The notes under the pieces are model-generated. The model worked only from the letters and a program-made list of their open reading frames with translations. It ran no database searches and was not told where the DNA came from. 48,324 nt of DNA from contig DKCO01000054.1 of NCBI GenBank assembly GCA_002452215.1, positions 1-48,324 on the forward strand, read 5' to 3'. This DNA comes from Spirochaetales bacterium UBA6872. Its GTDB lineage: Bacteria; Spirochaetota; Spirochaetia; Sphaerochaetales; Sphaerochaetaceae. Below are positions 40,771 to 48,324 of this stretch, in pieces. The position numbers and the translations under genes were made by a program. The stretch's first letter is position 1; each line of letters starts with the position of its first letter.

Positions 40771-42585
40771 TTGGCACGTATTTCTGAAAAAACGATAGAA
40801 GATATAAAAAGTCGATTGACAATTTCGGACGTAATGTCGAATTATGCCACTGTTGTCTCTAGAGGAAGCATGAAATATGTAAAATGCCCATTCCATGGTG
40901 GAGGCAATGAGCGCACTCCATCCTGTAGGCTTTTTGATGATACTTCCTCCTATTATTGCTATGGTTGCCATGCTTCTGGCAATATGTTCAACCTTGTAAT
41001 GGAAAAGGAGGGAGTAGATTTCCCGACAGCTGTGGAGATTCTTGCGAAAAGAGCTGGGATATCTGTTGAATACACAGGCTCTGAAGGCGAGCAAAAGCAT
41101 ATTTCTGATGAGAAGAATATGCTTTATGAGCTTTATGATCGTCTTTCGTCAAAGACATTCCATTCACTTTTGCTTGATAGCAAAGAGGCTCAAGACGCAA
41201 GGGACTATCTGAAGAGAAGAAATGTTTCTGATGAAATGGTTGAGAAGTTCGAGCTTGGCTATGCACCAAAAGGTGAAAGATGGCTTTATAGTTTTCTTCT
41301 CTCTAAGCATTATTCCAAGGAGTTTCTTGCTAAATCTGGCCTTTTCAGCAAAAACTATGAGGGCTATAGCTTGTTTTCCAACAGGCTTATCTTCCCGATT
41401 CGAGATAGGATGGGACGCACGATTGCATTCTCCGGGCGAGATCTTTCTGGAGTTGCAAGAGGAAAATACATAAACTCGCCAGAGACGTTGATTTATCAAA
41501 AGAAAGACAACTTCTATGGCATGTTCGAAGCAAAGAAGACGATTGCATCTGGCACTATTGCGCCAATCCTTTGTGAAGGGAACTTTGATGTAGTTGCAAT
41601 GCATCAAGCAGGCTTTACTTCCGCTATTGCATCGCTTGGAACAGCATTCACAAAAGAGCAATGCGATAGTCTTGTGAAGTGGTTTCCAAAAGTCAAGGAG
41701 ATAAGCCTTCTCTTCGATAGCGATGATGCAGGCCAAAGAGAGACAGAGAAAGCAATACTTCTTGTGCAATCCAGAGGCCTCAAAGCATATGTCCATAGGT
41801 TCAAGACAGCAAAAGATGCATCGGAGCTCTTGGAGAGAGATGGAAAAGATGGCGTCGAGCGTGAGTTTCTTGAGAAGATGGATGGCTTTGACTATCTTGT
41901 GCAAAAGGGCAGAAATCTTTATGATATATCGGATGCGAGGGGCAAGTCTGATTTCATAAGATATCTTTCTCCTTTCGTACTGTCCTCGACAAGTTCTGTT
42001 GAGCGTGACGGATACGTATTGAAGCTATCATCGATGCTTGCGACTAATGAGGACTCGATATGGAAGGATCTCAAGCCAAAGGAGAACCCACAACAAGAGT
42101 TGATTGAAACTCCTTTTGTTGTGGACTCTGAAAGCGAGAAGAATACTTATGATTATTTTGCTATGCTTTTTTTGGCATGCAACATAGGACTGTTCAAAAG
42201 CTACAGGAATAGACTCAAATTTGGAGACTTGGAGGATAAAAGAGCAAAGACAATCTACATAGCGCTAGAGAATGCTATGAGAAATGATATAAAGACACCA
42301 GAGCTTTTTTTATCGACTATAACGGATGAGAAAACAAGAAACGAGGTTGCGTCTTCAATTGCACAGAAAAAATATGAAAGTGCAAATACAAAAGCCCTCG
42401 ACGAAGCCATTATGCATATAGAGATCCGTTCACTTGAAAAGCAAAGGGACTTGTTGACAAGCCAGCTGATGCTGCTTCCCGACTCAGCTGGTAGCGATGA
42501 GACATTAGATCTTCTAGAGAAGAAGAATGAAATCGACAGAAATATCAAGAGACTGAGGGAAGCAATTTCAAATAATTTAGGGTAG
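40771..42585 (+). CDS. dnaG: DNA primase DnaG
   Basis: 604 residues. The CHC2 zinc finger uses Cys39, His42, Cys63 and Cys66 (CPFH...CYGC). The catalytic core has EGNFDVVAMHQAGF and the Toprim LLFDSDDAGQRE. A helical C-terminal domain contacts the DnaB helicase. Start TTG at 40771 is the only start giving the family N-terminus; a nearby ATG at 40754 is out of frame. No ribosome binding site is visible. It precedes rpoD by 8 nt, the remnant of the macromolecular synthesis operon. Confidence 0.96.
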   Translation: MARISEKTIEDIKSRLTISDVMSNYATVVSRGSMKYVKCPFHGGGNERTPSCRLFDDTSSYYCYGCHASGNMFNLVMEKEGVDFPTAVEILAKRAGISVEYTGSEGEQKHISDEKNMLYELYDRLSSKTFHSLLLDSKEAQDARDYLKRRNVSDEMVEKFELGYAPKGERWLYSFLLSKHYSKEFLAKSGLFSKNYEGYSLFSNRLIFPIRDRMGRTIAFSGRDLSGVARGKYINSPETLIYQKKDNFYGMFEAKKTIASGTIAPILCEGNFDVVAMHQAGFTSAIASLGTAFTKEQCDSLVKWFPKVKEISLLFDSDDAGQRETEKAILLVQSRGLKAYVHRFKTAKDASELLERDGKDGVEREFLEKMDGFDYLVQKGRNLYDISDARGKSDFIRYLSPFVLSSTSSVERDGYVLKLSSMLATNEDSIWKDLKPKENPQQELIETPFVVDSESEKNTYDYFAMLFLACNIGLFKSYRNRLKFGDLEDKRAKTIYIALENAMRNDIKTPELFLSTITDEKTRNEVASSIAQKKYESANTKALDEAIMHIEIRSLEKQRDLLTSQLMLLPDSAGSDETLDLLEKKNEIDRNIKRLREAISNNLG

Positions 42586-42593
42586 AGGCATAA

Positions 42594-45008
42594 ATGGCAG
42601 ACGATATCAAGAATTCACAATTATTCAAAAGCCTTGTTATTGTGGCAACAGAGCAAGGCGCAGTCACGCTTTCAGATATTACTGATGCAATAGCAAAGCA
42701 CAAAGACAAGGATTCTTCTTTTTCAATCGAAGACTTAATCGAAGCATTGCAAGATAGTGGAATCAACTATTCTGATTCAGAGGATGATCCTTCTTTCGAG
42801 GAAGAGCCTTCGGCAGAGGATCTGGAGAACTTCTCCTTCGATGATGACTTAGCTACTGATGACGATGATCTCGATGGTGGCGATAAGCTTGACGAAGATG
42901 AAGATGATGACTTTTCCGATGAGGAGCCAAGCGACAGCGATTTGAAGAAGATCGACGATGAAGAAGGCGAAGGCGACGAAGATGAGGAAGAGGACGAGGA
43001 GAAAGAAGAAGAGGAAGAGAACCTCAATGAGTGGAAAGGCACCGATGAGGATGCTGAAACCAGCGAGAGGTTTATCGACATATCTACATTCTCTGAACAT
43101 AGCTCGGAGCATAGAAGCCATTCATCTTCGAAATACGATACATCCCAAGATGATCCGATTAGGCTCTATTTGAAGGAGATAGGTACAGAAAACCTTCTTA
43201 CAGGTGCACAAGAAGTTGAGCTTGCAATGCAAATGGAGAAAGGTGCAAAGATTGTTTCTGCTGTAATCAAAGAGTCATCCGGCATTCTCATCTCGTTCTT
43301 TTCATCTGTTATCGCGCAATTGAATGCTCGAATAGATGAAGAGGGCGAAGAGACGATGACAGCTGAGGAGATCAAGGAATTCTTGAGCACCCAAAAGCGA
43401 TATACTCTCAATTACAAGGATGCTCTTGGAAAGGATACTCCAAAGCAGATTGAGGCTTATAACGAGCTAAAGAGCAAATCGATTATGGCAGGCGACAATC
43501 CTGAAACCAATAAACTTGTAATCCAAAAACGTGAAGAGCTTTTGAACAAGCTTGCTGGAATGCCTGATGAGAAGTCTCCTCTCTACAAAGGAAAGAAGAG
43601 AACTGACTTTGAAAGCCGTGAAAAGTGGATTGAGTATTGCAGGGAATGCTCAAGAGAACAGCGTAAGAGCGATCTTATGAAGACTTTGAAGGAGCTTGAG
43701 ACTAAAGGTGAGGATTTGAACAAGCAAATTTCATCTGAAATCAGCGAGAAGGATTCACTCTTCAGAAAAGAGCATCAAGAGATGAAAGCTCAAGCAATGG
43801 AGCAAGAGATATCAAAGATCCATAAGAAGATAATGGATAGCAATATCTCAAAAGAAGCTGATCTTGCAAAAAAGTACAAAGAGACAAGCAAAGAGCTCGA
43901 CAACTTGAATGCTGGCATGTTCATTCCTGTGACTGATTGGATTGATTCGATAGAACTTCAACAAGAGGATATAGACAATTTGACTCAGAAGTTCGAGAAC
44001 ACAAAAGACAGGATCCTTGCTTGTAGACAAAAGAAAGCACGAATTGAAAAAGAGTTGCATGTATCTTCTTTGAAGGAGTTGAGGCTCTTAGGTCGAGACC
44101 TGGCAACTAGAGGAAAAGCCGAAGAGATCGAGGCATCCCTTTCTATGTCAGCTGACCAGATAAAGGAAGAGATAAAAGAGCTTCAGCTTACAGAGAAAGA
44201 GCTGAGGAATATAGAAGAGACATTCGAATGCTCTGCAGATGAGATCATTCAAGCTGTGAAGGATATTCAATATGGAAAGCGAATATTGAAAACAGCAAAA
44301 GATAGATTGATTAAAGCAAATTTGCGTCTTGTTGTGTCAATTGCGAAAAAATATACGAATAGAGGCTTGCAATTCTTTGATCTGGTTCAAGAGGGTAACA
44401 TAGGCCTTATAAAAGCTGTTGAAAAGTTCGAGTATGAAAAGGGCTTCAAGTTCTCGACATATGCAACATGGTGGATCAGGCAAGCAATTACAAGATCGAT
44501 ATCAGATCAAGCAAGGACTATAAGAGTGCCTGTCCATATGATAGAGCAAATCAACAAAGTCGTCAGAGAATCGCGAGTGCTGATGCAAAGCCTCGGACGT
44601 GAACCGACCGATAAAGAGATTGCTGATCACCTCAATTGGGCAGAGTCGAAGGTCAAGAATGTAAAGTCAGTCGCTCGTGAGCCTATTTCACTAGAAACTC
44701 CTGTTGGAGAGGAAGAGGATAGTGTTCTATCTGATTTCATAGAAGACAAGGATGCAGAAAACCCAGCAAGCCAGACAGCGTTCGTATTGTTGCAAGACAA
44801 GATAAGAGAGCTTTTGTCGACCTTGCCTCAAAGAGAGCAAGAGGTTTTGAGAATGCGCTTCGGCCTTGATGATGGCTATGCTCTTACTCTTGAGGAAGTT
44901 GGACTGTATTTTGATGTTACAAGAGAGAGAATCAGACAAATTGAGGCAAAAGCACTAAGAAGATTGCGCCATCCTAAGAGAAGTAGGCAACTTAAGGATT
45001 GGAATTAG
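42594..45008 (+). CDS. rpoD: Primary sigma factor RpoD (sigma-70) with enlarged acidic linker
   Basis: 804 residues, longer than the ~600-residue RpoD of most bacteria. Region 1.1 lies at ~1-58. Residues ~60-157 are an Asp/Glu tract with few basic residues. Region 1.2 starts at ~186 (DDPIRLYLKEIG). A long helical non-conserved region runs to ~560. Regions 2.1-2.4 follow (LRLVVSIAKKYTNRGLQFFDLVQEGNIG, YATWWIRQAITRSI), then region 3, and region 4.2 with the HTH TLEEVGLYFDVTRERIRQIEAKALRRLR at the end. It recognises the -35/-10 promoters listed here. GAGG lies close upstream of the ATG. Confidence 0.97.
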   Translation: MADDIKNSQLFKSLVIVATEQGAVTLSDITDAIAKHKDKDSSFSIEDLIEALQDSGINYSDSEDDPSFEEEPSAEDLENFSFDDDLATDDDDLDGGDKLDEDEDDDFSDEEPSDSDLKKIDDEEGEGDEDEEEDEEKEEEEENLNEWKGTDEDAETSERFIDISTFSEHSSEHRSHSSSKYDTSQDDPIRLYLKEIGTENLLTGAQEVELAMQMEKGAKIVSAVIKESSGILISFFSSVIAQLNARIDEEGEETMTAEEIKEFLSTQKRYTLNYKDALGKDTPKQIEAYNELKSKSIMAGDNPETNKLVIQKREELLNKLAGMPDEKSPLYKGKKRTDFESREKWIEYCRECSREQRKSDLMKTLKELETKGEDLNKQISSEISEKDSLFRKEHQEMKAQAMEQEISKIHKKIMDSNISKEADLAKKYKETSKELDNLNAGMFIPVTDWIDSIELQQEDIDNLTQKFENTKDRILACRQKKARIEKELHVSSLKELRLLGRDLATRGKAEEIEASLSMSADQIKEEIKELQLTEKELRNIEETFECSADEIIQAVKDIQYGKRILKTAKDRLIKANLRLVVSIAKKYTNRGLQFFDLVQEGNIGLIKAVEKFEYEKGFKFSTYATWWIRQAITRSISDQARTIRVPVHMIEQINKVVRESRVLMQSLGREPTDKEIADHLNWAESKVKNVKSVAREPISLETPVGEEEDSVLSDFIEDKDAENPASQTAFVLLQDKIRELLSTLPQREQEVLRMRFGLDDGYALTLEEVGLYFDVTRERIRQIEAKALRRLRHPKRSRQLKDWN

Positions 45009-45011
45009 TAG

Positions 45012-45032
45012 AATTGATTGGAAAAATCAATT
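45012..45032. repeat. Inverted repeat between rpoD and the next gene
   Basis: AATTGATT (45012-45019) and AATCAATT (45025-45032) form a perfect 8-bp stem with a GGAAA loop. There is no T run, so it is a weak terminator at best; an mRNA processing or stability hairpin is an alternative. Confidence 0.4.
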
Positions 45033-45063
45033 ATTATGTTTAGGTTGAGGAGAATTTAGTCGT

Positions 45064-45930
45064 ATGGCAGATAATGAAAAGCTTGAATGTCTGAAGGCGC
45101 TTCAGGATGTTTTGCAAAAGAAGTTCGAACTGGAGAAAAAGGTTGAAGAGCTACCAGCGAATTTGAGATCCGAAGAAGCTATATTAACAGAAGACAACAC
45201 GAAATACTTGAAATTGAATGAGAACTACAATTCTGTTAATGAGGAATTCAAGAGTCTTTCCATAAGATATGATGATGCATTCAAGGCTCGAACTGATTGC
45301 GAAAAGCAAATGGAGTTTATCAATACTCAAAGAGAGTATGAGGCACTTTCCAAGCAACTTGATGAAGCAAAATTGCAAGAGCAAACTCTTTTGAAAAGCA
45401 GGAACCAGAAGAAGGCAGAGTTGGAGCGTCTTTCTTCCGAACTTGATGAGCAAGAGAAAGTATGCGATGCTCAAAAGAACAAAGTTGAAGAGGAGAGAGT
45501 TAAAGTAGAAGGCGTATTGGATGAGATCTATTCGCAAATCCAAAGCCTAGATGAGAAGTGCATCCAGATCAAAGGCACTGAAATCTCTGATGAGCTTTAT
45601 AATAAGTTTGCAAACATTGCAAAGCAAAAGAACGGCATTGGCATCGTTCCTGTCTATGGACAAGTTTGCCAAGGATGCAACATGGTTCTTCCAATGCAAT
45701 TTGTAATCGACCTTAGGTTGAAGATGGAGCACAATGATCTTGATTATTGTCCATATTGCTCAAGAATTATCTACTACGAAAAGATAGATCCAGAGACAGA
45801 GAAGAACTATATCTTCGAGCAGCTTGAGCCTACAAAGGAGTCGGGAAAATCTTCTTCCAAGGAAGCAAAGCAAGATGTCGATTCATTCGACGAATCGATG
45901 GAAAACGAAGACGGATTCGAGGATTTCTAA
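45064..45930 (+). CDS. Coiled-coil zinc-ribbon protein (zf-RING_7/DUF164 family)
   Basis: 288 residues. Residues ~1-180 are one long coiled coil rich in Glu, Lys, Leu and Gln. A C4 zinc ribbon follows: CQGCNMVLP...YCPYCSRIIYY (about residues 202-238). The last ~40 residues are acidic and serine-rich. The family is widespread and sits next to rnpB in several spirochaetes and other bacteria. A role in nucleic-acid handling or nucleotide metabolism is suspected, not proven. GAGGAG lies 11 nt upstream of the ATG. Confidence 0.9.
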   Translation: MADNEKLECLKALQDVLQKKFELEKKVEELPANLRSEEAILTEDNTKYLKLNENYNSVNEEFKSLSIRYDDAFKARTDCEKQMEFINTQREYEALSKQLDEAKLQEQTLLKSRNQKKAELERLSSELDEQEKVCDAQKNKVEEERVKVEGVLDEIYSQIQSLDEKCIQIKGTEISDELYNKFANIAKQKNGIGIVPVYGQVCQGCNMVLPMQFVIDLRLKMEHNDLDYCPYCSRIIYYEKIDPETEKNYIFEQLEPTKESGKSSSKEAKQDVDSFDESMENEDGFEDF

Positions 45931-45943
45931 TTTTGTTTCTTTT

Positions 45944-46262
45944 CAGGCTCTGGAAGCAATCGCTTGAAATATAGAGGAAAGTCCGGGCTCCATAGGACAT
46001 GGTGCTGGCTAACGGCCAGGAGCAGCAATGCTACAGATAGTGCAACAGAGAGTAGACCGCCGAAAGGCAAGGGTGAAAGGGTGGTGTAAGAGACCACCGC
46101 TTGGTTGGCGACAAACAAGGCATGGTAAACCTCACCAGGAGCAAGGTCAAGTATGTGATTGGCTTGTCCGGCTATAATCACGGGTAGACTGCTTGAGACA
46201 CTAGGTAACTGGTGCCCTAGATAGATGATTGCATAAACAGAACTCGGCTTATCCGGAGCCTG
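45944..46262 (+). ncRNA. rnpB: RNase P RNA (type A)
   Basis: Conserved elements appear in order: GAGGAAAGTCCGGGCTCC (CR-I), AAAGGGTGGTGTAAGAGACCACCG (P8-P9 region), GGTAAACC, GATAGATGATTGC, and ACAGAACTCGGCTTA (CR-V). CAGGCTC at 45944-45950 pairs with GAGCCTG at 46256-46262 as helix P1, which sets the ends. It matures tRNA 5' ends. No clear promoter of its own is visible, so it may be processed from the upstream transcript. Confidence 0.95.
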
Positions 46263-46288
46263 TTTGAATTTTTTTGGAGGCAAACAAT

Positions 46289-47065
46289 ATGACAAGGTTT
46301 TTGTTGGTTTTGTTTTTTTGCCTTCTTTTTTTTATCTCTTGTTCCGATGATGATCTCTCGTCTCTGTATGATAATCGAGAGTATGCTGTTGTCTATGAGA
46401 AGTCATCAAGGATTTTGAATGAACAATTCGAGCCAGATGCACTGTACTATAAAGCAATGGCGGCAAATCGGATAGGAAAATATGATGAGTCAGCATTGGC
46501 ATCTCGTCTCTATCTTCTCTTGTTTTCATCTGACAAAGACAAGACAATGGCAATGGAGCGGCTTGTCCTTCACTATGGCGATAAAATAAGTGCCTTGGAA
46601 TCTGGTGAATTGCTCTACAGAGACGACTCTCTTTCGAAAGACGATTATATTCAATTTTTCAAAGTGTTGATTGATAATGGCTTATATACAAAAGCAAATA
46701 CTCTCTTGGAAGAGATTACTCTAAAATTGACAAAGACAGAGTATTCATTTTGCCTCATAAATGGTGGTGCACCAGTTTGGCAAATAATAAAAGGGCTTGA
46801 GGATTTGTATAATGCCGAAGGTTCAAGCTCTAATTATCTATCAAATGTAAGATTAGCAATATCAAAGGCACAGACGAAAATTGAGCTTGAGACAATAGCC
46901 GAGTACCTCGAGAGTGCTTTTGATGGAAATACTCAGCTTGCATTGATTATAGGAGACCTCTTTTTCAACCTGTCAAGCAACGAGAAGATGGAATACTATT
47001 GGGATATTGCAAAGAAAGACTATCCTGACGCTGTAGATGTAAGGAGAAGAATATCAAATAGCTAG
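46289..47065 (+). CDS. Putative lipoprotein with TPR-like helical repeats
   Basis: 258 residues. A hydrophobic signal (residues 3-17) ends in a relaxed spirochaete-type lipobox FFISC with Cys18, followed by an Asp-rich stretch. The mature part is all-helical with TPR-like spacing (ALYYKAMAANRIGKYDESAL; a C-terminal LALIIGDLFFNLSSNEKMEYYWDIAKK). No enzyme motif is visible, so a scaffold role is only a guess. ATG 46289 is chosen because GGAGG (46276-46280) lies 8 nt upstream. It follows rnpB and converges with mazG across a 3-nt gap. Confidence 0.8.
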   Translation: MTRFLLVLFFCLLFFISCSDDDLSSLYDNREYAVVYEKSSRILNEQFEPDALYYKAMAANRIGKYDESALASRLYLLLFSSDKDKTMAMERLVLHYGDKISALESGELLYRDDSLSKDDYIQFFKVLIDNGLYTKANTLLEEITLKLTKTEYSFCLINGGAPVWQIIKGLEDLYNAEGSSSNYLSNVRLAISKAQTKIELETIAEYLESAFDGNTQLALIIGDLFFNLSSNEKMEYYWDIAKKDYPDAVDVRRRISNS

Positions 47066-47068
47066 TCT

Positions 47069-47881
47069 CTATTCTTTTCCCTTGATCTCATCCCAGATTT
47101 CATTCATTTCTTTTACATGTTCACTTGATACAGCAATTCCTCTTTCTTCCGCTAATTCGAAGAGTTTTGTAAATCTCTTCTTTACTTTCTCGTTTGTTCT
47201 ATGGAGAGCAATATTTGGTCTTATTCGTAAGAACCTTGAAAGGTTTACAACAGAAAACAGCAAATCACCTATTTCTGATTCTATTTCATCTTGCGAGCCC
47301 GATTTGATCGCATCCTTTACTTCTTGCATTTCTTCTTCGATTTTATCATATATACCAGACACATCTTGCCAATCAAAGCCCACTTTCTTTAGTTTCTTCT
47401 GTATCTCATATGAAGATTCAAGAGGAGGTAGAGAGGTTGGAATATGCCCAAAAATCGTCTTTGAATCGATTTTCTTTCCTTCTACATTTTCCTTTACGCT
47501 ATTCCAAAGGCTTAGGACTTCATCGCTGTTTTCTGCTTTTTTATTTGAGAAAACATGAGGATGTCGTCTAATTAGCTTCTCGCAAACTTCATTAAGGGCA
47601 TCAACAGGCTTGAAGTCGTTATTCTCTTCATGGATATAGAGATTCATAAAGACATTGATCATGATATCGCCAATCTCCTCTCTTTCTGATGCAATGTCTT
47701 TTTTTATAACTCCATCAAGATATTCATATGTTTCATCTATCAATGATTCTGTTGCGCTCTTGTTTGTTTGCACTCTGTCCCAAGGACAACCCTCAGGACT
47801 TCTTAACATTGTTATTATTGAATAGAGATTATCTACTCCCTCGGGGAGTGTTGTTGCTTTTTTAAAGTCATAGTGAATCAT
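47069..47881 (-). CDS. mazG: Nucleoside triphosphate pyrophosphohydrolase MazG
   Basis: 270 residues with two MazG domains. The first has RSPEGCPWDRVQTNKS and the metal-binding pattern LIDETYEYLD...EREEIGDIMINV. The second has YDKIEEEMQEVKDAI...EIESEIGDLLFSVVNLSRFL. It hydrolyses (d)NTPs to monophosphates and can lower (p)ppGpp or clean oxidised nucleotides. The ATG at 47881 has no ribosome binding site; an extended -10 ends 9 nt upstream. Confidence 0.95.
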   Translation of the reverse strand: MIHYDFKKATTLPEGVDNLYSIITMLRSPEGCPWDRVQTNKSATESLIDETYEYLDGVIKKDIASEREEIGDIMINVFMNLYIHEENNDFKPVDALNEVCEKLIRRHPHVFSNKKAENSDEVLSLWNSVKENVEGKKIDSKTIFGHIPTSLPPLESSYEIQKKLKKVGFDWQDVSGIYDKIEEEMQEVKDAIKSGSQDEIESEIGDLLFSVVNLSRFLRIRPNIALHRTNEKVKKRFTKLFELAEERGIAVSSEHVKEMNEIWDEIKGKE

Positions 47882-47890
47882 AGCAATTTG

Positions 47891-47899
47891 ATTTTACCA
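47891..47899 (-). promoter_or_regulatory. Extended -10 promoter of mazG
   Basis: Minus-strand TGG-TAAAAT (hexamer 47891-47896) ends 9 nt before the ATG, predicting a leader of about 2 nt. No convincing -35 was found. Confidence 0.45.
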
Positions 47900-48037
47900 A
47901 AAGAATAAAGACATGTTCCATACAAAAACAGATATGATGACAGCGCTACAATTACTAATCGTTAAAAAATGAAGCATTAGACAAGCATTTTTAGCAAGTA
48001 TTTCCATTTGTATAGTAGAGACATTTGAAAAAGGAGG

Positions 48038-48324
48038 TTGCTAGCAAATGCAAAAGACAAAGACTCCATCCTCTATGATAGAATAAAGGACACCATAAGA
48101 GGCCTGACTCTGTTCTCTGAGGAGCTTGCAGGAGCATTTAAGTCCTGCATGCTTTAAAGGCACTTTCTGTTCTTGATGTGACAAAACAGATGGAGGACGA
48201 GATGAGGATAGACGTCGAGAAGTGGATAAAGAAGCCTGCTGGCAAAAGGGGCGCAAGGCTCGACGCACTCATCTCTTTCAAGAGCCACAGGATAAACATC
48301 GAGATACAGAGATTGAAGAGAGGG
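48038..48324 (+). pseudogene. Broken PD-(D/E)XK (Rpn-like) nuclease gene, cut by window edge
   Basis: Frame one from about 48038 reads ILYDRIKDTIRGLTLFSEEL and stops at TAA 48155-48157. A second frame, open from 48142 to the window end, resumes with LSVLDVTKQMEDEM and then RLDALISFKSHRINIEIQR, the D...ExQ motif of the PD-(D/E)XK/Rpn transposase-associated nuclease family. About 20 residues between the blocks seem missing, so a deletion with a frameshift is likely. AAGGAGG (48031-48037) directly abuts TTG, leaving no proper spacing. The stretch is more GC-rich than the rest of the window. The gap 47882-48037 holds only the mazG promoter. Confidence 0.6.

Noticed and set aside
41164..41904. A ~246-codon minus-strand open frame inside dnaG
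   Set aside because: dnaG has all primase motifs across this span, and the antisense frame has no recognisable domain or ribosome binding site.
42767..43081. A long minus-strand open frame, extremely serine-rich, opposite rpoD
   Set aside because: It is the mirror of the GAN-codon (Asp/Glu) tract of rpoD; it has no start signals and no family resemblance.
1..48324. CRISPR arrays, insertion sequences with intact transposase, prophage genes or a toxin-antitoxin pair
   Set aside because: No direct-repeat/spacer pattern, terminal inverted repeats, integrase, or paired small toxin genes were seen. The only mobile-associated trace is the nuclease fragment at the right end.

Overview
The window looks like the core chromosome of a spirochaete (order Spirochaetales in the broad sense; a Sphaerochaeta- or Treponema-like lineage is my best guess). 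The evidence is the gene content and order (dnaG-rpoD-zinc ribbon/coiled-coil gene-rnpB, ffh-rpsP-khpA-rimM-trmD-rplS, hflK-hflC, paired GH57 enzymes with DUF3536 and DUF4912 partners), a relaxed spirochaete-type lipobox, and a moderately AT-rich composition. This assignment is inference; no 16S gene is present. Almost everything is housekeeping and densely packed, with many 4-11 bp overlaps. Only the last 300 bases look like accessory DNA.

Layout. 1-100: the 3' tip of a 5S rRNA gene and its terminator. 129-3662: a DegT-like protein without the PLP lysine, NAD kinase and RecN. 3639-9805: an alpha-glucan block (GH57/DUF3536 divergent from DUF4912 and a GH57 branching-enzyme-like protein), then an MscS channel and a small membrane protein. 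9802-14015: a DUF4105 membrane protein divergent from recO and recJ. 14082-16968: rpsU, then serA-serC with an Lrp-type regulator. 17191-18559: tRNA-Leu, a small unknown gene, exonuclease III and tRNA-Met. 18614-24384: an hflK-hflC-acetyltransferase-FAH operon divergent from metG. 24504-27453: a 29-residue bS22/COX24-type ribosomal protein facing secA. 27645-35379: a seven-gene run with CvpA-like protein, DNA polymerase III delta', an NtrB/NtrC-type pair, a DinG-like helicase, a membrane protein and an LRR/J-domain fusion. 35510-38990: the signal recognition particle and ribosome-maturation operon. 39074-45930: a zinc protein, coaD, tRNA-Tyr, a YkgJ-like protein, dnaG, an enlarged rpoD and a coiled-coil zinc-ribbon protein. 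45944-47881: RNase P RNA, a lipoprotein and mazG. 48038-48324: a broken PD-(D/E)XK (Rpn-like) nuclease fragment cut by the window edge.

How the genes work together. Translation and ribosome assembly (rpsU, rpsP, rplS, rimM, trmD, metG, tRNAs, rnpB, bS22-like), protein export and membrane quality control (ffh, secA, hflKC), and replication and repair (recN, recO, recJ, xth, delta', dinG, dnaG) dominate. Serine synthesis sits with its own regulator, and alpha-glucan metabolism forms a separate block.

The most striking non-genic pattern is in the starts. Genes inside operons have clear GGAGG-type ribosome binding sites. Genes heading transcription units (at 129, 5960-, 11076-, 11154, 18367-, 22130-, 22198, 27453-, 27645, 39074, 40771, 47881-) mostly lack one, and instead have a -10-like hexamer ending 5-9 nt, usually 6-7 nt, before the start codon. 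This predicts leaderless or near-leaderless mRNAs. The metG/hflK pair does this back to back, apparently sharing one palindromic -35 hexamer.
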